The position numbers and the translations under genes were made by a program. DNA of 64,000 bases from Butyricimonas faecihominis (GTDB lineage Bacteria > Bacteroidota > Bacteroidia > Bacteroidales > Marinifilaceae): assembly GCF_033096445.1 (NCBI RefSeq), contig NZ_AP028155.1:625880-689879 (forward strand). The letters are read 5' to 3'. Each line of letters opens with the position of its first letter. Position 1 is the stretch's first letter. Below, in pieces: positions 7,892 through 16,636 of this stretch. The notes beneath the pieces are model-generated. The model was not told the DNA's origin, did no database searches, and worked only from the letters and a program-made list of their open reading frames with translations.

Positions 7892-8923
7892 CAGTAGATG
7901 ATTGTATTCGTGTAAAAAGTTTGGGGTGAAGATGTTGGCGGCTGCATTTTGTTCGATCTCTTTGCGAGACCAGAAGCGTCCCTCGTCTACTTCGTCGTTA
8001 TTGATGTGAATGGCGTCATGAGAGGTACAAAGAAAAGGGAATACGAGTTCTCGTTCGCGGGAACTCTCCCACACGTAGGAACCGAGGAAACGGGCCTTGA
8101 ATTTCGTGATACCCAGTTCTTCGAAAGTTTCCCGTTTTAAGGCATCTTCTATTTTCTCTCCCAGTGCGACGTGACCACCCACGGCAGTATCCCACATTCC
8201 GGGAAGAAAGTTCTTTTTCATGCTGCGTTTTTGCAGGTAAATGTCCCCTTGTTCGTTGATAAGGTGGAGATGCACGACGGGATGTAGGAGCATGGAGCCG
8301 GAATGACAACTTCTACGGGTAGCTTTACCGACGACTTCGCCTTTCTCGTTCACGATAGGTAACCATTCGTCCTGACTGGCTGCTTTGGCAAGTAGTCTGT
8401 TCTTAACAAATAATGTGAGAAAAAACAGGACAATCAGAATATACAATAGAGGTCCTTCTATAAATTGATGTATTTCTTCGTCAAAGATAAAGGCAGAAGT
8501 GAAAGCTAGGACGGTATGTAATACGAGCAGGTAAAATAGCAGGCGTAGCATCCGGTGCATGGCTTGTTGCTGTTCCGGGGTGACCTGTAATGTCTTGCGG
8601 TATGATTCGGGCAATGTCTGAGTCATGTCCACTTTCGAGAATGCGAAGATCCCGATTAGTACACACATGGCTGCCTCTACAATGGTTTGTTGTATCCTTT
8701 CAAAAGAAATTCCTTCGAGCAACACGCTGATTGCCGCAAGGGCAATGAAGAACAGGGTGTTGAAGAGTGTCATCTTGTTGATACGTTTCTCCCTGATCCA
8801 TGAATAGAAAAACTCTCCGGCTCCTAATACGATCACGGCTATCAAACCGATTTTCGGACCAAAAAATTCTTCGGCAATGAAGTATAGAAGAATAAGGATA
8901 AAGGAGGGGAGAAGGGACTTCAT
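7877..8923 (-). CDS. Nudix hydrolase with N-terminal membrane domain
   Basis: The 348-residue protein has two parts. Residues 1 to about 175 contain around six hydrophobic segments. Residues about 185-348 form a Nudix domain with an exact Nudix box (G-x5-E-x7-RE-x2-EELGI, including GEKIEDALKRETFEELG). The domain resembles IPP isomerase/ADP-ribose-type Nudix enzymes (NEKGEVVGKATRRSCHSG, HPVVHLHLINEQG, LQKRSMKKNFLPGMWDTAVGG). Coupling to a membrane module suggests the hydrolase works at the cytoplasmic face of the inner membrane, perhaps on a lipid-linked or nucleotide-sugar diphosphate; the substrate is unknown. It lies downstream of pheT on the same strand. Confidence 0.85.
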   Translation of the reverse strand: MKSLLPSFILILLYFIAEEFFGPKIGLIAVIVLGAGEFFYSWIREKRINKMTLFNTLFFIALAAISVLLEGISFERIQQTIVEAAMCVLIGIFAFSKVDMTQTLPESYRKTLQVTPEQQQAMHRMLRLLFYLLVLHTVLAFTSAFIFDEEIHQFIEGPLLYILIVLFFLTLFVKNRLLAKAASQDEWLPIVNEKGEVVGKATRRSCHSGSMLLHPVVHLHLINEQGDIYLQKRSMKKNFLPGMWDTAVGGHVALGEKIEDALKRETFEELGITKFKARFLGSYVWESSRERELVFPFLCTSHDAIHINNDEVDEGRFWSRKEIEQNAAANIFTPNFLHEYNHLLKKIK

Positions 8924-8925
8924 AC

Positions 8926-8962
8926 AATTGAAAATTGAGAATTGAAAATGGAAAATTGAAAG
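8926..8962. repeat. ATTGAAAATT-type repeat between pheT and the Nudix gene
   Basis: ATTGAAAATTGAGAATTG followed by AAAATGGAAAATTGAAA, the same unit as at 4008-4083. It is followed by CTTGTAGCCTGTAAACTTG (8981-8999), related to the repeats at 11-189. Confidence 0.55.
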
Positions 8963-9007
8963 GCAGGCTACAAGTGGAATGATAACTTGTAGCCTGTAAA
9001 CTTGTAA

Positions 9008-11458
9008 CTATCTGATTTCAGCGTTGAACAGGTGTTTGTAGGTACCCATTAACTTGTTCATGATTTTGTCGATCTGTTTGTCCGTGAGGGTCTTCTCTTC
9101 GTCGAGAAGGGTGAAACTGACGGCGTAGGACTTCTTGTCTGCACCGAGTTTTTCTCCCTCGTACACGTCGAATAACGTGACGGATTTCAGTAATGATTTT
9201 TCTGTACGGAACGCCGTTTCTTTGATTTCCCTGAAAGTGACTTTCTTGTCAAGCAACAAGGCTAAATCCCGTTTTACAGAAGGAAATTTCGGTAGCGGGG
9301 TGTAGGTTACCTTGAGGTTTTTGATGGCTTTCAGAATGTTTTCCCACGAGAATTCAGCGTAGTAGACTTCTTGATTAACATCTGCTTTTTTCAGAGGGGC
9401 TTTACTCAAGATACCCATGGATACGATATGTTTATCCCCGGCTTTGTACGTCAATCCTTCTCGGAAGATGTCCTTGTCAGTGGCATCAATTTTCAGGTTA
9501 TCGGGGTGAAGTCCTAGACGGGTTAATATCATTTCACAATACGCTTTCAAATAGAAGAAGTCAGTTTTCGTCTCTTTGACATTCCATGTGGTCATGTTTT
9601 TATTCCCCGTGATGAAAAGAGAAAGCAAGTTGTCTTCCTTGTATTGTTTTTGCGGGTTGTCAATACCTTCTTTTTTGTTGAAGGTGTAACCCTTACCGAA
9701 CTCGAATAATTTCAGGTTATTGTTCTTCCGGTTGATGTTGTAAGCAATGTTTTCCAGTCCGCCAAAGAGCAGGGATTGACGCATAGCTCCCAAGTCTGCG
9801 CTAAGCGGGTTGAATAACATTACCGTCTGCGTGGGATCGAAACACTTGAAGTCTTCGTAATAACTGGCTTTCGTCAATGAATTGTTCATTACTTCACAGA
9901 ACCCGTTTGCTGCTAATAGGTCTGAGATGATGTTTTTCAACTGGAAGTCATCCGGCTTTTCGGAATAGCTTAGCGTGGATCTTACGCTGGCAGGTACTTC
10001 CACGTTGTTGAAACCGTAGATGCGAAGAATATCCTCGATCACGTCAGCTTCTCTTTGCACGTCAACACGGTAGGGGGGGACATTCAATAAAAGCCCCTCT
10101 TCGCACTCTTCCGCAATTTTCATTTCAAGAGAACGGAGGATGTTTTTGATTACCTCATGGTCAATTTTTTTACCAATCAATCGATCTACGTGAGCATATT
10201 TTATGAACACTTCGAAATCCTTCACGGGTTCCGGGTAGATGTCGATAGGAGCGCAAGTAATCTTACCTCCGGCAACTTCTTTAATCATCATGGCGGCTAA
10301 TTTTAGTGCGTAGATCACGATGTTCGGGTCTGTTCCCCGTTCATAACGGAAAGAGGCATCCGTGTTCAAACCATGACGGCGAGCTGTTTTGCGAACGAAT
10401 ACCGGGTCAAAGCAAGCACTTTCTAAGAACACGTTTGTTGTCGTGTCCGAAATACCGCTTTCCTGTCCACCGAATACTCCAGCGATACACATGGGGGACT
10501 CGGTATTACAGATCATCAAGTCGTCCTCATGCAATTCTCTTTCCACGCCGTCTAAAGTTGTGAATTTAGTTCCTTTGGCAACGCTTTTCACGATGACTTC
10601 GTTTCCTTTTATTTTGTCTTTATCGAAAGAGTGTAAAGGTTGTCCCAGACCGAAAAGAATGTAGTTGGTCACGTCCACGATGTTGTTGATCGGGTGTAAT
10701 CCGATAGCTTTCATCCGGTTTTGTAACCATTCAGGAGACGCTTTAACGGTTACTCCTTCGATACATATTCCGGCGTACCGACGGCAAGCCTCGGGACGTT
10801 CTACTCGTACGGTGATTTTAGCATCCGTACTGTCCGGATGGAAAGTTTCCACGGAGGGAAGAGTATAGTGAATATCTTGTGTCTGTTGTAAATAAGCGGC
10901 TAAATCACGAGCTACACCAAGGTGTGAGGCTCCGTCAATCCGGTTCGGGGTAATATCGACTTCGATAACCGTGTCCCGGTAAACGTTGAAATAGTCTGCG
11001 GCCGGTATTCCAACCGGGGTATTTTCGGGTAATACCATGATTCCGGCATGATCGGTTCCGACACCGATTTCGTCTTCGGCGCAGATCATACCATTAGAGG
11101 CTACACCCCGTATTTTTGATTTCTTGATCACGAACTCTTCATCACCTTTGTAAAGGGTTGTTCCTACAGTGGCAACGACTACTTTCTGGCCGGTAGCCAC
11201 GTTAGGAGCCCCGCAGACGATTTGTTCCGGTTCACCCATTCCCAAATCAACTGTTGTCACGTGTAAATGGTCCGAATCGGGATGTGCCTCGCAAGTCAAC
11301 ACATGACCGATGACCAATCCTTTTAATCCCCCTTTTATTGCCTCAAATTCTTCGTACCCGCCAACTTCCAGTCCGATACTTGTCAGAATTTTGCAAATCT
11401 CTTCAGTGCTTTGGTCGATCTTTAGATAGTCTTTCAACCAGTTCAGTGATACATTCAT
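9008..11458 (-). CDS. pheT: Phenylalanine-tRNA ligase beta subunit
   Basis: The beta subunit of the alpha2-beta2 PheRS carries tRNA-binding and editing functions. It has 816 residues, normal for bacteria. The start is the typical MNVSLNWLKDYLKID. An EMAP/tRNA-bind domain lies near 40-150 (VIGHVLTCEAHPDSDHLHVT, CGAPNVATG), a B3/B4 editing domain near 210-390, a B5 domain near 405-475 with YRVDVQREADVIEDILRIYG, a catalytic-like core, and a C-terminal FDX-ACB anticodon-binding domain (about 725-816, KFPSVKRDLALLLDKKV). pheS is not in the window, so the two subunits are not adjacent downstream. Confidence 0.96.
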   Translation of the reverse strand: MNVSLNWLKDYLKIDQSTEEICKILTSIGLEVGGYEEFEAIKGGLKGLVIGHVLTCEAHPDSDHLHVTTVDLGMGEPEQIVCGAPNVATGQKVVVATVGTTLYKGDEEFVIKKSKIRGVASNGMICAEDEIGVGTDHAGIMVLPENTPVGIPAADYFNVYRDTVIEVDITPNRIDGASHLGVARDLAAYLQQTQDIHYTLPSVETFHPDSTDAKITVRVERPEACRRYAGICIEGVTVKASPEWLQNRMKAIGLHPINNIVDVTNYILFGLGQPLHSFDKDKIKGNEVIVKSVAKGTKFTTLDGVERELHEDDLMICNTESPMCIAGVFGGQESGISDTTTNVFLESACFDPVFVRKTARRHGLNTDASFRYERGTDPNIVIYALKLAAMMIKEVAGGKITCAPIDIYPEPVKDFEVFIKYAHVDRLIGKKIDHEVIKNILRSLEMKIAEECEEGLLLNVPPYRVDVQREADVIEDILRIYGFNNVEVPASVRSTLSYSEKPDDFQLKNIISDLLAANGFCEVMNNSLTKASYYEDFKCFDPTQTVMLFNPLSADLGAMRQSLLFGGLENIAYNINRKNNNLKLFEFGKGYTFNKKEGIDNPQKQYKEDNLLSLFITGNKNMTTWNVKETKTDFFYLKAYCEMILTRLGLHPDNLKIDATDKDIFREGLTYKAGDKHIVSMGILSKAPLKKADVNQEVYYAEFSWENILKAIKNLKVTYTPLPKFPSVKRDLALLLDKKVTFREIKETAFRTEKSLLKSVTLFDVYEGEKLGADKKSYAVSFTLLDEEKTLTDKQIDKIMNKLMGTYKHLFNAEIR

Positions 11459-11521
11459 ATTTTGATTTTAAATTTTAGATTTTAAATTTTAGATTCTATT
11501 TATTGAGTGATTTATTGATTC

Positions 11522-11579
11522 TTGATTCTGTGATTTTTCCCCATAGGTTAATCACCTAGTCTTTAAATCGTCAATCACT
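11522..11579 (-). repeat. Dispersed ~60 bp intergenic repeat, copy 1
   Basis: Read on the minus strand, this begins AGTGATTGACGATTTAAAGA, continues GTGATTAACC and ends AAAATCACAGAATC. It matches the plus-strand sequence 39145-39206 (AGTGATTGTCGATTTAATGA ... GTGATT ... AAAATCACAGAATC). Both copies lie in short spacers between unrelated genes. Confidence 0.6.
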
Positions 11580-11587
11580 GAATCCTT

Positions 11588-12514
11588 TTAACTAAGGTCT
11601 AACATACGTTGAATGGGTAACCAAGCCTTTTCTCTCAAGTCTTCCGGGAGCCGTACTTCGTATTGTTCTTTTTCAAGGGCTTCGAGTACTTTTTCCAAAG
11701 TAACCTTCTTCATCTGTCCGCATATCGTTTTCGGGTGAATCGGGATGAATTCTTTGGTCGGGTTGTCTGCTTGGAGTTTATGGATGGTTTCTAATTCCGT
11801 GGCAATGATAAATCGTTGTTTCGGGGATTCCTTGGCATGTTTGATGATTCCTGCCGTGGAATACATGAAGGCACGGGGATGATTTAATATCCGGTCGTCG
11901 TGCGAACAACTGGATTCGGGATGAATCAACACGTCAGCATCGGGATATTCTTCCAATTTATCCAGTACCATCTGGGTGTCAATTTTGTCATGTACGCAAC
12001 AGTCTCCATTCCAAATTTCCATTTCCCTTCCGGTGACTTTTTGTATATAAGCACCCAAATTCTTGTCGGGAACGAAAAGTATCTTTTTGTCTTTCGGCAG
12101 GCTTTGCACTATTTTCAAGGCATTGGAAGACGTGCAGCAATAGTCCGTGTAAGCCTTTACTTCAGCCGTGGTGTTCACGTAGCTGACAATGAGACCATCC
12201 GGGTTTGCTTTTTTCCATTCTCTCAAGTCATACCCGGCTACTCCCTCGGCTAAAGAGCAACCGGCTCCTTCCGCGGGGATCAGCACTTTCTTATTGGGGG
12301 AGATGATGGATGCTGTTTCTGCCATGAAATGCACACCGCAAAAGACGATAATATCGGCCTCGGTGGTTCCGGCCATCTGAGAAAGTCCTAGGGAGTCACC
12401 CAAATAGTCTGCAATGTCTTGTACTTCAGGACGAGTATAGTAGTGCGCCAAAATGATGGCGTTTTTCTCTTTCTTAAGTTGTTTTATCCTGTCGATAATC
12501 TCTGTCTGCGTCAT
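11588..12514 (-). CDS. nadA: Quinolinate synthase NadA
   Basis: NadA condenses iminoaspartate with dihydroxyacetone phosphate to quinolinate using a [4Fe-4S] cluster. It has 308 residues, the standard length of the short NadA form. Cluster ligands are visible as Cys86 (EGAGCSL), Cys172/173 (NGDCCVH) and Cys265 (KTICGQMKK). The substrate-binding AHYYTRPEVQDIAD (23-36) and GDSLGLS (39-45) segments are intact. It is the last of three minus-strand nad genes (nadB, nadC, nadA), 94 bp after nadC. Confidence 0.96.
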   Translation of the reverse strand: MTQTEIIDRIKQLKKEKNAIILAHYYTRPEVQDIADYLGDSLGLSQMAGTTEADIIVFCGVHFMAETASIISPNKKVLIPAEGAGCSLAEGVAGYDLREWKKANPDGLIVSYVNTTAEVKAYTDYCCTSSNALKIVQSLPKDKKILFVPDKNLGAYIQKVTGREMEIWNGDCCVHDKIDTQMVLDKLEEYPDADVLIHPESSCSHDDRILNHPRAFMYSTAGIIKHAKESPKQRFIIATELETIHKLQADNPTKEFIPIHPKTICGQMKKVTLEKVLEALEKEQYEVRLPEDLREKAWLPIQRMLDLS

Positions 12515-12608
12515 AACCTTGTTTTTTGAGACTTCAAAGATAAATATTAATTTAGAATTTAAAATGTAAAATTTAGGGTGTACCTTCCTACATTTTAAAT
12601 TTTACCTT

Positions 12609-13445
12609 CTACATTTTTATGATGTTCATGCTAATATCCAAAGCTGTAACCGAGTGGGTGAGGGCACCGACACTGATGTAATCAACCCCGGTAGCGGCAA
12701 CACCTTGGAGACGGGGGATACTCATGTTTCCGGATGCCTCTGTCTTTGCCCTGCCTGCGATAAGTTTCACAGCTTCGGCCATAGTTTCGTTACTCATGTT
12801 GTCGAGCATGATAATGTCTGCACCCGCGTCAATGGCTTGTTGTACCTCTTCTAATGTTGTGGTTTCCACTTCCACCTTGATACTTAACGGAAGATTCTGT
12901 TTCACGGCTTTCACGGCATTCGGAATACCTCCGGCAATCTTGATATGGTTGTCTTTCAGCATGATCATGTCGTAAAGTCCCATCCGGTGATTGGAACCTC
13001 CTCCGTGGTGTACGGCCATTTTGTCCAGTACCCGCAAGCCGGGAGCTGTTTTCCGGGTGTCCAGTAGTTGGGTATGTGTTCCTGCCAGCTCTTTCATGTA
13101 GTGAGAAGTAGCTGTTGCAATACCGGACATCCGTTGCAGGATATTCAATGATAGACGCTCCCCACAAAGTAACGTGCGGTAGCTGGCTTCGATGCGCAGG
13201 ATGATATCCCCTTTCTTTACGGCAGTCCCGTCAGTAACGAGAGGTTCCCATACTATATCTTTTTCAAATCTTTCAAATACTTGTTTCGCGATTTCCAGTC
13301 CGGAAATAACACCGTCGGCTTTTGCTTTCATTTCGGCAACCGCTTTAGCGTGTACCGGGATAATGGCGTTGGTCGTAATATCTCCCGTTGCGATATCTTC
13401 TTCAATCGCGAGGTCGATGAGTCTGTCTATGAGCGAATCGTACAT
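12609..13445 (-). CDS. nadC: Nicotinate-nucleotide pyrophosphorylase (carboxylating) NadC
   Basis: NadC turns quinolinate and PRPP into nicotinate mononucleotide. The 278-residue protein shows the family landmarks EEDIATGDITTNA (N-terminus), LNILQRMSGIAT, the PRPP/quinolinate-site LDTRKTAPGLR, HHGGGSNHRMGLYDMIMLKDNH, and a C-terminal GVDYISVGALTHS phosphate loop. It sits between nadB and nadA, completing the de novo NAD route from aspartate. The spacer to nadB holds a BIME-like repeat pair. Confidence 0.96.
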   Translation of the reverse strand: MYDSLIDRLIDLAIEEDIATGDITTNAIIPVHAKAVAEMKAKADGVISGLEIAKQVFERFEKDIVWEPLVTDGTAVKKGDIILRIEASYRTLLCGERLSLNILQRMSGIATATSHYMKELAGTHTQLLDTRKTAPGLRVLDKMAVHHGGGSNHRMGLYDMIMLKDNHIKIAGGIPNAVKAVKQNLPLSIKVEVETTTLEEVQQAIDAGADIIMLDNMSNETMAEAVKLIAGRAKTEASGNMSIPRLQGVAATGVDYISVGALTHSVTALDISMNIIKM

Positions 13446-13500
13446 ATATTAATTTTAGATTTTAAATTCAACTAATTTCTTGATTTATGATTTTAGATTA

Positions 13501-13628
13501 AACTCCCTCCCGGCTACGCCGTACTCCCTCTATAAACAGAGGGAGAGTTAAAAATACCATCTTGAGATTGAAGAGTAACTAAACTCCTCCTCTGTTTATA
13601 GAGGAGATACCCGAAGGGCGGAGGAGTT
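13501..13628. repeat. BIME-like inverted repeat pair, copy 1
   Basis: This 128 bp element starts AACTCCCTCC and ends GGAGGAGTT. The left arm is AACTCCCTCCCGGCTACGCC then the small palindrome CTCCCTCT-ATAAAC-AGAGGGAG. The right arm is the same unit inverted (CTCCTCT-GTTTAT-AGAGGAG, ACCCGAAGGGCGGAGGAGTT). A second copy with the same layout lies at 45270-45400. It has no coding capacity and lies between nadB and nadC. Confidence 0.75.
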
Positions 13629-13629
13629 C

Positions 13630-13662
13630 TCATTTTCAATTCTCCATTTTCCATTTTCAATT
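13630..13662. repeat. ATTGAAAATT-type repeat (reverse orientation)
   Basis: CATTTTCAATTCTCC then ATTTTCCATTTTCAATTG, abutting the nadB stop and the BIME-like pair. Confidence 0.5.
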
Positions 13663-15225
13663 GTTCTGGATTACCGGTGTTGTTTTGATCTCTTTGCCCT
13701 TCTGTTGAATGATATGGCAAACATAGTCATCATTCGGGGTGGGGTAGTCGGAACGGAAATGACCGCCGCGGCTTTCTTTACGGAAGAGGGCGGAACGGAT
13801 GATTAATTCGGCAACGGTAAGTAAGTTTTTACTTACCAGCGAATAGTATTCGTTCTCTTCGAATATTTCGGTTTGTTCCAAGCGGAGCAAGGTTTCCAAT
13901 CCTTCCTGCAATCCGTTTTCCGTGCGAATAATGCCGGCCTCTTGAGTCATGATGTCGGCTACCTTGTTTTTTAAAGACAGGTAGGCATCTAGTTTCTCTC
14001 GATCTAGGGAGAATAAAGGCATGGTTTCCGGAATCGGGTCTTCCCGGCGGTTACGCACGGAATCTTCCACGGCACGTTTCCCGAACACCAAACATTCGAT
14101 CAGTGAGTTAGACGCCAGTCTGTTGGCTCCCATGATACCGGATGAGGCGAGTTCTCCGCACACGTACAAGTGTGGGATATTGGTACGTCCCGTGAGATCC
14201 GTTTTCACCCCGCCCACGGTGTAATGTGCTGCAGGAGCAACCGGAATACGGTCTGTCATGTCGATACCTAATTCCGCACATTTCTCGAAGATGTTGGGGA
14301 AACGTTTTCTGATCTTTTCCGGATCAAGGTGTTTTAATGATAAGTAAACGTAGTCCTCGTGGTGTTCTTTCATTTGTTGGAATATGGACTGGGCCACGAT
14401 GTCCCGCGGGGCAAGTTCAGCCAGTTCATGTTTTCCCACCATAAAGCGTTCGCCTTGCTGGTTCAGTAGGTGTGCGCCTTCACCGCGTACGGCTTCGCTC
14501 ACCAGATATGCCTCCCCGGTAGGCGTGTAGATAGCGGAAGGATGGAATTGAATGAATTCCATGTCCACGATTTCGCATCCGGCATTATAGGTTAAAGCCA
14601 AACCGTCTCCGATGGTTGTGTGAGGATTGGTGGTTCGTTTATAGATGGCCGAGGTTCCTCCGGAAGTCAAGAACACGTTGTGTCCCGTGAAGATCTCTTC
14701 CCGGTTCTCGTTAAAATCCCAGCATCTGACACCGTAACATCCGTGTTCATCCTGTAATAGGGCGATGACGGCATGATTATCGAATATTTCCACGGTAGGA
14801 CAATGCTCCACTTTATCAATCACGAAATTCGTGATCATTCTTCCGGTGGCATCACCTCCGGCATGAAGAATTCGTTTTTGATGATGGCCTCCTTCCAGCC
14901 CTAGGGCTAGCTCCCCGTTTTCCGTGTCGAAGTGCATGCCGTCATTGATTAATTCCTGTATGCGGGCAGGCCCTTCATTTACCAGTACGTTCACCGCAGG
15001 GTAGTCACATAGACCTCTTCCTGCCGTGATCGTGTCTTGAAAGTGAAATAACGGGGCGTCATCTTCTCCGGTGACTGCTGCAATACCTCCCTGGGCAAAA
15101 TAAGAATTACTTTCCCTGATGTTTGATTTAGTTAATAGTGCAACTTTCCCATAGGCAGACGCACGATAGGCCGTGTAAAGACCCGCTAAACCACTCCCGA
15201 CAATGATATAATCGTAATTACGCAT
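13657..15225 (-). CDS. nadB: L-aspartate oxidase NadB
   Basis: NadB is the FAD enzyme that oxidises L-aspartate to iminoaspartate, the substrate of NadA. The 522-residue protein opens with the Rossmann motif YDYIIVGSGLAGLYTAYRAS. It has the FAD/active-site segments ESNSYFAQGGIAAV, GGHHQKRILHAGGDATG, EFIQFHPSAIY and SEAVRGEGAHLLN, and a helical C-terminal domain (about 415-510). It is first in the nadB-nadC-nadA run. The final residues extend into the ATTGAAAATT-type repeat, so the exact C-terminus may have been changed by that repeat. Confidence 0.96.
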   Translation of the reverse strand: MRNYDYIIVGSGLAGLYTAYRASAYGKVALLTKSNIRESNSYFAQGGIAAVTGEDDAPLFHFQDTITAGRGLCDYPAVNVLVNEGPARIQELINDGMHFDTENGELALGLEGGHHQKRILHAGGDATGRMITNFVIDKVEHCPTVEIFDNHAVIALLQDEHGCYGVRCWDFNENREEIFTGHNVFLTSGGTSAIYKRTTNPHTTIGDGLALTYNAGCEIVDMEFIQFHPSAIYTPTGEAYLVSEAVRGEGAHLLNQQGERFMVGKHELAELAPRDIVAQSIFQQMKEHHEDYVYLSLKHLDPEKIRKRFPNIFEKCAELGIDMTDRIPVAPAAHYTVGGVKTDLTGRTNIPHLYVCGELASSGIMGANRLASNSLIECLVFGKRAVEDSVRNRREDPIPETMPLFSLDREKLDAYLSLKNKVADIMTQEAGIIRTENGLQEGLETLLRLEQTEIFEENEYYSLVSKNLLTVAELIIRSALFRKESRGGHFRSDYPTPNDDYVCHIIQQKGKEIKTTPVIQNN

Positions 15226-15338
15226 TTTTGTGTCATGTAAATTGGCACGAAATTAGGATTTTTTTATCTATATCCCGCCTCTTTCCTTCGTTTTTTCATT
15301 TTCTATGGGGCATTTTCCATTTTCCAGTATAAAAGTAG

Positions 15339-15346
15339 TAATTTTG
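15339..15346 (+). promoter_or_regulatory. Bacteroidota -7 box (TAATTTTG)
   Basis: TAATTTTG matches TAnnTTTG and lies 21 nt upstream of the DUF1573 start. No good -33 TTTG at standard spacing is visible. Confidence 0.4.
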
Positions 15347-15367
15347 AGTTTCTAAAGTTGAATAGAG

Positions 15368-16144
15368 ATGAGAGCATTTGGATGGTTCATTATCACTCTT
15401 TTACTGGGAGCTTGTTCTGCAGACAAGCCTTCTAAAAAGTGTATTTATCCGGCAGGAGAATTGTTTTTCAGTAAGGAAAAGGCAGGGTGGAGTGAGGTAT
15501 ATATTGGTAAGGAGCGTTCCGACACGGTATTGGTGTACAATCCCACGAAAACGGGGATTCGTTTGGAAGGTTTTAATCATTTCCCGGAGATCACCTGTCG
15601 GAAGATCGGACACTCCGAACAGGATTGGAGTTTGGGAGGATATACCGTGGAACCCGGAACTTGTGACACGTTAATCGTGACGTTACGTTTAAAGAATGAG
15701 TCCATGTTAGGTAATTATTATAACGTGATGCGTTTCATGATAAACGGGGAGGTGAATTATGATTACGGGTTTATGATTGATGTGCCTGTACGGGAGGATT
15801 TTGCACATTGGAGCGAGGAAGAAAAAGCACAAGCCCCTCATTTCATGGTGGACTCGACGGAACGTGATTTTGGAACTCTTCGGGAAGGAGAGGAGGCCAA
15901 GATGATTTTTAAAATTCAAAATGTTGGGGAACGTAACTTGATCATCCGTAAAATAGAAACCACTTGTGGTTGTACCGCGGTACTCCCCAGTCAGCGTGTC
16001 CTTCTTCCCGGCAAAGAAATGGACTTGAATGTCATCTTCCACTCTGCCGGGCGAAACGGTAAACAGCGTAAAGTTATCACTCTCTTTTGTAATGATCCCC
16101 GTCAACCAAGGATCCAGTTGATTGTGAAAGGGGAAGTGAAATGA
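15368..16144 (+). CDS. DUF1573-domain lipoprotein
   Basis: A 258-residue lipoprotein with lipobox LLLGAC (cleaved before Cys16). A first ~110-residue immunoglobulin-like stretch is followed by a recognisable DUF1573 domain (about 160-258) with DFGTLREGEEAKMIFKIQNV, the hallmark ETTCGCTAV and LPGKEMDLNVIFHSAGRNG. DUF1573 proteins are small periplasmic or surface Ig-like proteins, very numerous in Bacteroidota, with no established role. Two domain copies in one chain (the first degenerate) seem likely. It is transcribed divergently from nadB. Confidence 0.82.
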   Translation: MRAFGWFIITLLLGACSADKPSKKCIYPAGELFFSKEKAGWSEVYIGKERSDTVLVYNPTKTGIRLEGFNHFPEITCRKIGHSEQDWSLGGYTVEPGTCDTLIVTLRLKNESMLGNYYNVMRFMINGEVNYDYGFMIDVPVREDFAHWSEEEKAQAPHFMVDSTERDFGTLREGEEAKMIFKIQNVGERNLIIRKIETTCGCTAVLPSQRVLLPGKEMDLNVIFHSAGRNGKQRKVITLFCNDPRQPRIQLIVKGEVK

Positions 16145-16606
16145 GGGTTTTATCACCTGATTGACAATTGTGTCTCACTGAATCAACATCGTTTCTTTTT
16201 TTCAAGTGAGATCGTGGACGATATTTTTGTCTATGACCTGTAATTCGTGGGTATTCACCGGGTAGATGTAGGGATTTAATACTTGTATGTGTATTATAAA
16301 TTGATTATATGATATAGTAATGACGTAATATTGATTTTATAATTATTATAAAATTATAATTCATTTCTTATTTTTATAGGAGTTAAATAGGAAATGAATA
16401 GGAGTTGAATGGGAGTTGGTATAATATAAGTATGAATAATATTCGTTGAAAATTTAGTATATATCACTTAATGGGGAATAAACAGGGCTTATTAACGGTT
16501 GGACGTGTCGCATGAATGGGGACGTAATTCTTCCATTCGTCGAACGAATTGGATTTCCCCGGGTGTATTCCCATGAGATGTAGATAGCGTGTTGTGATTT
16601 TATGAT
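16145..16606. other. AT-rich intergenic region with small inverted repeats
   Basis: There is no gene here. Visible structure: the inverted repeat TTATAATT (16337-16344)/AATTATAA (16352-16359), a short run of GGAGTT-spaced units (AGGAGTTAAATAGG, AGGAGTTGAATGGGAGTT, about 16378-16418), and the palindrome ATTCGT-CGA-ACGAAT (16535-16549), about 60 bp before the -7 box of the HipA-like gene, which could be an operator. Confidence 0.45.
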
Positions 16607-16614
16607 TATCTTTG
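16607..16614 (+). promoter_or_regulatory. Bacteroidota -7 box (TATCTTTG)
   Basis: TATCTTTG matches TAnnTTTG 22 nt upstream of the HipA-like kinase start, with AAAAAGGAGA between. No clear -33 element at 18-21 nt was found. Confidence 0.5.
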
Positions 16615-16636
16615 TTCGAGTAAAAAGGAGATAGAA

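Noticed and set aside
13501-13628. CRISPR array
   Set aside because: Only two units, in opposite orientation, with no regular spacers and no cas genes in the window.
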